From positions 1 to 8,018 of the forward strand of contig CAJTUQ010000104.1 in NCBI GenBank assembly GCA_910579335.1: a stretch of 8,018 nucleotides of DNA. Direction: 5' to 3'. This document shows, piece after piece, positions 1-5,007 of this stretch (positions are counted from its first letter, which is position 1; every line of letters starts with the position of its first letter). Both the position numbers and the translations under genes were made by a program. Source of the stretch: an uncultured Dorea sp. Its GTDB lineage: Bacteria > Bacillota > Clostridia > Lachnospirales > Lachnospiraceae. The notes beneath the pieces were generated by a model. That model searched no databases. It saw only the letters and a list, made by a program, of their open reading frames with translations, and had not been told where the DNA came from.

Positions 1-170
1 GAGGGATTTTCAGGTTCGTAGTGCATCTCGTCAAAATAAAGTGCCGTCAGCATTTCTACCATAGAAAACGAGCCGCCCAGATGACCGGACTGTATGTTGT
101 AAATCATACTCAGAATATCTTTTCTTATTGTGTTTGCCTGTGTTTTTAACTCATCAATGTTTCTGGACAT
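1..170 (-). CDS. Transketolase, N-terminal (ThDP pyrophosphate-binding) subunit, partial
   Basis: Only the first 56 codons are present; the gene runs off the left edge. The translation starts MSRNIDELKTQANTIRKD and contains SGHLGGSFSMVEMLTALYFD at about residues 28-47. This is the conserved start of the N-terminal half of transketolase; the His of GHLGG lies in the thiamine diphosphate/substrate site in this family. The start is ATG at 170, preceded by an AGGTAGGTG ribosome binding site that overlaps the stop codon of the C-terminal-subunit gene just upstream; the two genes are 10 nt apart, so they are surely co-transcribed and probably translationally coupled. The protein should pair with that C-terminal subunit to form one transketolase, moving two-carbon ketol units between sugar phosphates in the cytoplasm. 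It is clearly a paralogue of, and not a copy of, the N-subunit at the right end of the window. The family call is firm; the exact substrate is unknown. Confidence 0.9.
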   Translation of the reverse strand, partial: MSRNIDELKTQANTIRKDILSMIYNIQSGHLGGSFSMVEMLTALYFDEMHYEPENP

Positions 171-180
171 ATTGTAACAC

Positions 181-1131
181 CTACCTTTTCTCGTTCATAG
201 CTTTCATGTTAATCGCCTTTTTAGCGGCGGCGATGATATCATCCGCAGTCAGCCCGTATTTTTTGAACAGTTCGTCCTGCGTGCCGGATTCACCGAAATG
301 GTCGGGGACGCCGATGCGGATAACCGGAACGGGACAGGACTGCGACAGGTATTCGCATACGGCGCTTCCTAATCCGCCGATTATGGAATGGTCTTCCGCG
401 GTGACGAAAGCTTTGGTTTTTCTTGCTTGATAAAGCAGTACGTCTTCCGGGAGAGGTTTGATAGAATAAGTGTTTATTACGGCTGCATTAATTCCCTGGG
501 ATTTGAGGGCTGCAGCGGCAATCAGGGCTTGTTCTGTCATAAGGCCGCAGGCGGCAATGGTGACGTCGTCTCCTTCCCGCAGGATATCTGCGCCTCCTGG
601 TACGAAGCTTTTCCTGCCTTCGAAGATGTCTTCGGCGAGGTCTCTCCCCAAGCGGAGATATGCGGGGCCGTCATGCTTTAGCATCGCCTGTACTGCCGCT
701 TTTGTTTCTGTGACATCAGCGGCGGCATATACTTTAAAATTCGGCAGGGTGCGTATAACGGCCATATCCTCCAGAGCCTGATGGGTCGCGCCGTCCTGCC
801 CCACGCACAGTCCGCTGTGAGTCGCAATAATCTTAACATTAAGGTTCGGATAGGCGATGGACTGACGAATCTGTTCAAAGGGTTTTTCGGATACGAACAT
901 GGAAAATCCGACCACGACAGGGATAAGGCCGGTGGCTGCCATTCCCGCAGCGGTGCCTATCAGGTCGGCTTCGCTGATTCCGACTCCTATCATGCGGCCG
1001 GGGCAGGCGTCGGAGAACTGCGTCAGCTTCAGCGCTCTTGCCGAGTCTGCGTTTAGGACTACCATGCCAGGATACTCTTTTGCGTTTTCTGTGATTGTGC
1101 TGATTAGTGTTGAACGGAACGATTTTTTCAT
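181..1131 (-). CDS. Transketolase, C-terminal (ThDP pyrimidine-binding) subunit
   Basis: A 316-residue protein, the usual size for the C-terminal half of a split transketolase. The pyrimidine-binding domain covers about residues 5-165 and the transketolase C-terminal domain about 185-310. Visible site residues: Glu54 in GISEAD (the glutamate that activates the thiamine ring) and His105, Asp113 and His117 in ATHSGLCVGQDGATHQ, which align with yeast transketolase His469, Asp477 and His481. The segment KPFEQIRQSIAYPNLNVKII is typical of split enzymes. I chose ATG at 1131 because an AAAGGA ribosome binding site lies about 10 nt before it; the frame stays open upstream to 1212, but that extension is AT-rich, unlike the family, and covers the predicted promoter. 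The N-subunit gene follows 10 nt after the stop, so the order is C then N. Transcription probably starts near 1177 from a promoter overlaid by a putative operator. Substrate specificity cannot be read from the sequence. Confidence 0.93.
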   Translation of the reverse strand: MKKSFRSTLISTITENAKEYPGMVVLNADSARALKLTQFSDACPGRMIGVGISEADLIGTAAGMAATGLIPVVVGFSMFVSEKPFEQIRQSIAYPNLNVKIIATHSGLCVGQDGATHQALEDMAVIRTLPNFKVYAAADVTETKAAVQAMLKHDGPAYLRLGRDLAEDIFEGRKSFVPGGADILREGDDVTIAACGLMTEQALIAAAALKSQGINAAVINTYSIKPLPEDVLLYQARKTKAFVTAEDHSIIGGLGSAVCEYLSQSCPVPVIRIGVPDHFGESGTQDELFKKYGLTADDIIAAAKKAINMKAMNEKR

Positions 1132-1178
1132 GTAACTTAATTCCTTTCTAAAGAATATTTTGTAAAATTTAACCTTTG

Positions 1179-1197
1179 CTCCAATTATAGTTTGGAG
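1179..1197. promoter_or_regulatory. Putative operator 1: inverted repeat over the transketolase -10 box
   Basis: CTCCAATTATAGTTTGGAG has two 6-nt arms, CTCCAA and TTGGAG, around a 7-nt centre. It is centred on the leftward -10 box. The same arms recur about 100 nt away in front of the divergent rpiR-type gene, which makes this a likely binding site for that regulator (inference). Placement over the -10 implies repression. Confidence 0.6.
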
Positions 1198-1212
1198 AAA
1201 ATGGATTATCAA
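1184..1212 (-). promoter_or_regulatory. Sigma-A-type promoter for the leftward transketolase genes
   Basis: Read on the minus strand, TTGATA (1212-1207) and a perfect TATAAT (1189-1184) are separated by exactly 17 nt. Transcription should begin near 1177, giving a leader of about 46 nt before the C-subunit ATG at 1131. The -10 box lies in the centre of the CTCCAA/TTGGAG inverted repeat, so binding there would block the promoter. The prediction rests on consensus match and position only. Confidence 0.75.
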
Positions 1213-1275
1213 TATGCAATAATAACTAAAAATATAGATAAAATAATAGAAAAATATTGTATAATAAACACAAAT

Positions 1276-1305
1276 ACTCCAAAAATAATGGATTGAAATT
1301 GGAGT
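1276..1305. promoter_or_regulatory. Putative operator 2: spaced CTCCAA/TTGGAG inverted repeat
   Basis: ACTCCAA (1276-1282) and TTGGAGT (1299-1305) form a perfect 7-nt inverted pair with a 16-nt spacer. The arms match those of the repeat at 1179-1197, but the spacing is wider, by roughly one helical turn. It spans the -35 region of the likely rightward promoter, which would suit autoregulation by the RpiR-type protein. This is an inference from repeated sequence and location. Confidence 0.5.
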
Positions 1306-1320
1306 TGAAAATGGGATAAT
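1293..1320 (+). promoter_or_regulatory. Possible promoter for the two-regulator operon
   Basis: TTGAAA (1293-1298) and GATAAT (1315-1320) are 16 nt apart, each one or two bases from consensus. Transcription would start near 1327, about 48 nt before the regulator ATG at 1375. A perfect TATAAT at 1260-1265 is an alternative -10 but has no recognisable -35 upstream. Moderate support only. Confidence 0.45.
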
Positions 1321-1374
1321 ATGATAATAGAATCATAAAGAAACGGAAGAAGTAAAAGGTGTAAGAGTGAGAAA

Positions 1375-2253
1375 ATGCGGAAAACGGAAAGTGTGAGAAA
1401 TATTCTTGCGACAACGCAGTTTTTGCTGCCGAGTCTTACTCCGGCGGAAAAAAGAGTCGCGGAGTTCGTGTTGAAAGCGCCCCATGAGATTACCCGGATG
1501 TCTCTGCAGAAACTGGCGAAAAGATGCGGGTGCGGCGAGGCTACGGTGGTCCGCCTGTGCAGGACGGTCGGCGTTTCGGGCTATGCGGAGTTTAAAAGAC
1601 TGCTGTCGGGCCAGCTTCTTAATCCGCCTGCAAAGGACGAGATGGGTGAGATTACATCGGGGCGCAGCATGGGCGAGGTGGTAGAAAGCGTATTTAAGCT
1701 GAATATATTGAATCTCAGAAAGACGCTGGAGGTGGCGGCGATTGAGGAATATGATAAGGCGTGCGACGTGATTGTCGCTGCGGGGAAAATATGTTTTTTT
1801 GCGATCGGAGATGCGATGTTTCCGTGCAGCTATGCGAGCCTTAGATTTAAAAGAATCGGCTATGACTGTTTTGCGGACAGCGATGCGGACGTACAGATTG
1901 TCAACGCCTGTAATTTGAAAAAGGGGGACGCCGCCGTGGCGATTTCCCACAGCGGGCGGACGAAACAGGTGGTGGAAGCGATGCGGATTGCGAAGGAGCG
2001 CGGCGCATCTACGATATGCATCACGAAAGCCGGGAAGTCTGAGCTTACCAAATATTCGGACATTGTATTGTACAATGTGACGACGGATACTACGGTAGAT
2101 AAAGAAGTGATTGCCAGAAGAGTTGCGGAACAGGCGATGCTGGACGCGATTTACATGGGAGTGCTCCAAAGGATGGAAGTCAATTCTTTTGAGAGACTGC
2201 AGGAAGTATCGGATAATTTGAAGGTGAATAAATTGCCTGATAAAAATATGTGA
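1375..2253 (+). CDS. RpiR/MurR-family transcriptional regulator (HTH + SIS)
   Basis: A 292-residue protein, normal length for the RpiR family. Residues about 15-80 form the N-terminal RpiR helix-turn-helix (SLTPAEKRVAEFVL, then LAKRCGCGEATVVRLCRTVG). Residues about 115-250 form a SIS sugar-phosphate-binding domain, with the motif ISHSGRT at 190-196. The first SIS loop reads AIGDAMF rather than the more common GxGxS form, so ligand contacts may differ. The protein should bind operator DNA in response to a phosphorylated sugar. It is divergent from the split transketolase genes and 25 nt upstream of a LacI-type gene, so it probably governs the shared intergenic region, where paired CTCCAA/TTGGAG sites lie. 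The ribosome binding site is weak (AAAAGGTG about 13 nt before the ATG); a GTG seven codons in (1393) is an alternative start. The family is certain, the target set inferred. Confidence 0.92.
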   Translation: MRKTESVRNILATTQFLLPSLTPAEKRVAEFVLKAPHEITRMSLQKLAKRCGCGEATVVRLCRTVGVSGYAEFKRLLSGQLLNPPAKDEMGEITSGRSMGEVVESVFKLNILNLRKTLEVAAIEEYDKACDVIVAAGKICFFAIGDAMFPCSYASLRFKRIGYDCFADSDADVQIVNACNLKKGDAAVAISHSGRTKQVVEAMRIAKERGASTICITKAGKSELTKYSDIVLYNVTTDTTVDKEVIARRVAEQAMLDAIYMGVLQRMEVNSFERLQEVSDNLKVNKLPDKNM

Positions 2254-2278
2254 AATGTAAATCGGGAAGGAAAAGGAA

Positions 2279-3292
2279 ATGAGATATAAAGCGAAAGATA
2301 TTGCGCGGGAGTTGGGGGTGTCGCCGGCGGCGGTGTCGCTGGTGCTGAATAACAAGCCTGGAGTCGGCGAGGAGAAAAGGCAGGAGATTATAAAAAAGGT
2401 AGTGGAGCTCGGATGCGAATATCTGTTGAAGGACAACAATGTTGCGAAAGGAGATATCGGGTTTGTTATATATAAGTGCGGCGGAGAGGTGATTGACGAG
2501 TATCCCTTTTTTAATTATGTGTCGGAAAGCATCGTGGGTGCGATTGAAGCGAACAACTATAAAATGACTATGATGTATCTGGATAAGAACATGCCGCTGA
2601 GCGAGAGGTATCTGGCAATGGAAGATTTCCGGTATGCAGGGTATATCATCTATGCGGTAGAGATGTATCCGGAGGATATGGAATTTTTTACAAGGCTTAG
2701 TGCGCCGTGCGTGTTCCTTGACAATCCTCTGCCGACGCTTGACGTGGATGCGGTTACGGTCGACAATTTTCTTGGAATCTATAAAGGGTTTGAATATTTG
2801 TATGAGAGGGGGCACCGGGAATTTGGGTATATTAAAAGCAAATGTCCCCTGATATGCTTTGATGAGCGTTACCAGGCGTTTCGGGAATGCTTAAGAATCA
2901 AGGGACTGCTTTTCGAAGAGGGGTTTGTGATGGATGTAGGATACCTTGAGTCGCAGACGGAGAAAGATGTGGAAAGATATCTGGAGCAGCATGAAAAGCT
3001 TCCCACTGCATTTTTGGCGGATAATGATCTTCTTGCCTGCCGTGCTGTGCAGGCGTTTAAGAGGTACGGAATCAGGGTTCCTGACGAAGTGTCTTTTGTA
3101 GGGTTTGATAACCGCCCTATCTGTTCTTTTATTGAGCCGAAGGTGACGACGGTGCAGACGCCGGGCGAAGAGATGGGAGAAGTGGCGGTCAGGGCGCTGG
3201 TGGAGAAGATAGAAAAGGCGAGAAGTTATAATATCAAATATAAGATTGAACCGAAGCTTGTGGAGAATGAGAGTGTCAGGCGTCTGCCGTAG
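2279..3292 (+). CDS. LacI-family transcriptional regulator
   Basis: A 337-residue protein of standard LacI/GalR length. The helix-turn-helix lies at about residues 4-24 (KAKDIARELGVSPAAVSLVLN, split here into helix 4-12 and recognition helix 15-23). A periplasmic-binding-protein-like sensor domain covers about 58-335, with FDERYQAF, FLADNDLLACRAVQAF and VSFVGFDNRP as family landmarks and the usual VTTVQTPGEEMGEVAVRAL ending. The ATG follows a GGAAGGAAAAGGA ribosome binding site, 25 nt after the RpiR-type stop, so the two regulators form one operon. The linker between the DNA-binding head and the sensor (LGCEYLLKDNNVAKGDIGFV) is short and lacks the usual N-x-x-AR-x-L hinge helix. A terminator follows the gene, which separates it from the transporter. 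It is a good candidate to regulate the transporter promoter downstream, sensing the free or phosphorylated sugar (inference). Confidence 0.93.
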   Translation: MRYKAKDIARELGVSPAAVSLVLNNKPGVGEEKRQEIIKKVVELGCEYLLKDNNVAKGDIGFVIYKCGGEVIDEYPFFNYVSESIVGAIEANNYKMTMMYLDKNMPLSERYLAMEDFRYAGYIIYAVEMYPEDMEFFTRLSAPCVFLDNPLPTLDVDAVTVDNFLGIYKGFEYLYERGHREFGYIKSKCPLICFDERYQAFRECLRIKGLLFEEGFVMDVGYLESQTEKDVERYLEQHEKLPTAFLADNDLLACRAVQAFKRYGIRVPDEVSFVGFDNRPICSFIEPKVTTVQTPGEEMGEVAVRALVEKIEKARSYNIKYKIEPKLVENESVRRLP

Positions 3293-3340
3293 GAGCTTCG
3301 TCCGGGATTCGGGGAGAGGCGCCGCAACGCTGCGAGAAGA

Positions 3341-3376
3341 AATGAGCTGGGCTTTTGATAAGCCCGGCTTATTTTT
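3341..3376 (+). terminator. Intrinsic terminator after the regulator operon
   Basis: AGCTGGGCTT (3345-3354) pairs with AAGCCCGGCT (3360-3369) around a 5-nt loop with one G-U wobble, and the stem can extend through A-U pairs on both sides. A T-rich run (ATTTTT) follows. It lies about 50 nt after the LacI-type stop and before the transporter promoter, so the transporter is mainly an independent transcription unit. Confidence 0.85.
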
Positions 3377-3422
3377 GTGTGAAAAATACTAAGATTCATA
3401 AACATGCGTTTGTAGACTAAAA

Positions 3423-3441
3423 TACTAAAATATATTTAGTA
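3423..3441. promoter_or_regulatory. Putative operator: TACTAAA/TTTAGTA inverted repeat
   Basis: TACTAAAATATATTTAGTA has perfect 7-nt arms around a 5-nt AT centre. It ends 29 nt before the -35 box of the transporter promoter. Further TTTAGT copies lie directly against the -35 box (3466-3471) and in the leader (3605-3610). The position suits a regulator or activator site; the LacI-type protein encoded upstream is the natural candidate, but nothing in the sequence proves this pairing. Confidence 0.45.
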
Positions 3442-3470
3442 AAATTACTGGTGATTTATATAAAATTTAG

Positions 3471-3499
3471 TTGACGGTAGGGTGTAAATATGATATAAC
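3471..3499 (+). promoter_or_regulatory. Sigma-A-type promoter of the ABC transporter operon
   Basis: TTGACG (3471-3476) and TATAAC (3494-3499) are separated by exactly 17 nt; each box differs from consensus by one base. Transcription would start near 3506, about 230 nt before the binding-protein ATG. A TTTAGT element ends on the first base of the -35 box, which is a plausible control point. Confidence 0.75.
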
Positions 3500-3736
3500 T
3501 TAGTCATAAAGTCAAAAAGAACAAATAATTCTGTTAAGAAATAGTCAAAGTGCTACAAAATAGCAAAAAATAGTAAGTTTTTGCATAGTTTTATTAAAAT
3601 AAAATTTAGTGAAAAATTTATTTATTTTGTTGTGCAGAAGTTCTGAATGACTGAAAAAAATTTAGAGGAAAGGAGGAGAATTTCACAAAAGCCGGATGAT
3701 GTTAAAACAAAAGGTTTAAAATGAAAGGAGAACATT

Positions 3737-4846
3737 ATGAAAAGGAAATTAATCAGTTTATTATTAGTTGCAGCTATGGTATTAGCTATGGCTGGATGCA
3801 GCAATGGAGGCAGTGACAGCGGAGACAGCAATGACGGCGGAGAGGCTAAGCAGGAAGAAGAGGCAAAGACAGAAGGCGCAGAGGCAACAGAGGTTGCAAA
3901 TGCAAAAGCACTTGCAGACCAGAGTTTTGATACAAGTTATGCACCGAAAAAGGATACATACAAAATTTATTGTACATATAAGTTAGTGCACGCATGGTAT
4001 GATGCAATTGAAGTTGGTGTAAAGGCAGCGGTAGAGGATTTGAAATCCAAGGGCGTGACAATTGATTACGAGTGGTATGCACCGGTTGAGCCGGACGCAG
4101 TTGACCAGGTTAACTCTATCGAGACGGCAGTTGGACAGGGATATGACCTGATTGCTGTAGACGTTAATCAGGTAGAGACGACAGAGCCTGCAGTTAACGA
4201 TGCGGTTAAGGCTGGAGTTAAGGTTGCTCTGTTCGCATCTTCCGACCTTCCGAATACAGAGCGTTCATTTTTCGTAGGAAACAATGACAACTACGGTGAT
4301 GGCGCTGCAATTGCAGAAGCAGTCTGCAAGAAGATGGAAGAAGAAGGAAAGAAAGAGATTGCTTTCTTGTCAGGAACAATTGGAGCGGTTTCCCACGAAG
4401 ACAGACTGAAAGCTTTTTATGACACGGTTGAGAAGCATCCGGATATCAAAGTTGTTGACGATCAGAGAGACAATGACTTTGTAGAGAAGGCAGTACAGAT
4501 TACAGAAGCATGGATGCAGGCATATCCGGAACTCGGCGGAATCCTCTGCAACAACATGTCTAATCCGGTTGGCGCATGTCAGGCGGTTAAGGATGCGGGA
4601 CGCAGCGGAGAAGTTGTGATTGGCGGTATGGATCATGACCTTCGTACGTTAGAGTACCTGAAAGACGGCACACTTTATGTTGCTCAGGTTCAGAACTGCT
4701 ACGACATGGGCTACAAGATGATTTGGAATGCTGTTAAGACTATCGACGGCGAGACGGTTGAGGAAGTAACAGACGTAGGTTCCCAGTCTGTATACAAAGA
4801 TCAGGCGCAGGAATTCATCGATATGCTGTTTGCTGAGGCGAAATAG
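3737..4846 (+). CDS. Sugar ABC transporter substrate-binding lipoprotein (RbsB-like)
   Basis: A 369-residue exported lipoprotein. The N-terminus is a lipoprotein signal peptide (MKRK, hydrophobic stretch, lipobox AMAGC) with Cys21 as the lipidated residue. A Gly/Ser/Glu-rich flexible linker runs to about residue 65. A type I periplasmic-binding-protein fold of the ribose/sugar class (Peripla_BP_4-like) covers about 74-360, with DLIAVDVNQVETTEPAVNDA, FFVGNNDNYGDGAAIAEAV and VVIGGMDHD as landmarks. It captures the sugar outside the membrane and delivers it to the permease/ATPase encoded downstream. The ATG has a strong AAAGGAG site 8 nt upstream. It is first in its operon and followed by a terminator-like hairpin, which fits the need for excess binding protein. 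Codon choice differs from the two regulators (alanine mostly GCA, valine often GTT), as expected for a highly expressed gene. The sugar itself cannot be assigned from sequence; pentose-like ligands are typical for the class. Confidence 0.93.
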   Translation: MKRKLISLLLVAAMVLAMAGCSNGGSDSGDSNDGGEAKQEEEAKTEGAEATEVANAKALADQSFDTSYAPKKDTYKIYCTYKLVHAWYDAIEVGVKAAVEDLKSKGVTIDYEWYAPVEPDAVDQVNSIETAVGQGYDLIAVDVNQVETTEPAVNDAVKAGVKVALFASSDLPNTERSFFVGNNDNYGDGAAIAEAVCKKMEEEGKKEIAFLSGTIGAVSHEDRLKAFYDTVEKHPDIKVVDDQRDNDFVEKAVQITEAWMQAYPELGGILCNNMSNPVGACQAVKDAGRSGEVVIGGMDHDLRTLEYLKDGTLYVAQVQNCYDMGYKMIWNAVKTIDGETVEEVTDVGSQSVYKDQAQEFIDMLFAEAK

Positions 4847-4907
4847 CCGGAATTGAATAGAAGTAGATGACAGCACGTGTTTAACTGAATTGAAAAAATG
4901 ATGACGG

Positions 4908-4949
4908 ATTCCACGTGATTATGGATGCATGGTCGCGTGGAATTTTTTT
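4908..4949 (+). terminator. Terminator-like hairpin between binding protein and ATPase genes
   Basis: The arms 4908-4923 (ATTCCACGTGATTATG) and 4928-4943 (CATGGTCGCGTGGAAT) pair over all 16 positions, with three G-U wobbles, around a GATG loop. Seven T residues follow (4943-4949). This is a textbook intrinsic terminator, placed 61 nt after the binding-protein stop and 55 nt before the ATPase start. Since the ATPase and permease have no clear promoter of their own, it probably acts as a partial terminator that lowers their expression relative to the binding protein; it also protects the upstream mRNA 3' end. Confidence 0.85.
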
Positions 4950-4988
4950 AAAAAGGAAGCACTTGACATTTGCAGTAACAAAAATGGT

Positions 4989-5007
4989 AGAGGAAGTGAA
5001 TAAGTTG
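4989..5007 (+). promoter_or_regulatory. Ribosome binding site and TTG start of the ATPase gene
   Basis: AGAGGAAGTG (4989-4998) lies 6 nt before TTG at 5005. The resulting protein begins MSEFVIEMKGITKTFPG, the normal N-terminus of sugar ABC ATPases. The upstream in-frame ATG at 4984 has no ribosome binding site, and the in-frame GTG at 4915 lies inside the terminator stem. Confidence 0.75.

Larger units (their letters stand above)
3377..3736 (+). other. AT-rich control region and long leader of the transporter operon
   Basis: No convincing gene lies here. The stretch is markedly AT-rich. It carries a near-consensus promoter (3471-3499), an inverted repeat at 3423-3441 and several ACTAAA/TTTAGT hexamers (3416, 3424, 3435, 3466, 3605, with near matches at 3388 and 3499). 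Downstream of the predicted start point is a leader of about 230 nt with only weak hairpins (for example GCTA/TAGC near 3553-3565 and CAGAAGTTCTG at 3635-3645). It contains a strong Shine-Dalgarno-like AGGAGG at 3671 that is not followed by a start codon at usable distance. I could not match the leader to a known riboswitch. Confidence 0.6.

Noticed and set aside
1132..1212. N-terminal extension of the leftward C-subunit transketolase to an upstream ATG at 1212
   Set aside because: The added 27 residues are AT-rich and unlike the family, cover the predicted -10 and the operator, and the ATG at 1131 has a good AAAGGA site.
1333..2439. Long minus-strand open frame opposite the RpiR-type gene
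   Set aside because: Low-complexity, Arg/His-rich translation with no recognisable domain; the antisense strand holds a clear RpiR protein with a start and family motifs.
3696..3719. Leader peptide MMLKQKV
   Set aside because: Very short, 19 nt from the nearest strong ribosome binding site and with no attenuator-like codon run.
3377..3736. Catabolite-responsive (cre) element upstream of the transporter
   Set aside because: I found no acceptable match to the TGWAAnCGnTnWCA consensus by eye in this region.
4898..4918. Mini-frame MMTDST before the internal terminator
   Set aside because: No Shine-Dalgarno; too short to support.
4963..4991. Perfect TTGACA -35 box before the ATPase gene
   Set aside because: No -10-like hexamer at 16-18 nt, and transcription would start only a few bases before the TTG start, leaving no ribosome binding site.
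4915..5004. GTG start of the ATPase at 4915 or ATG at 4984
   Set aside because: The GTG lies inside the terminator stem and neither site has a ribosome binding site; the extra residues do not resemble sugar ABC ATPases.
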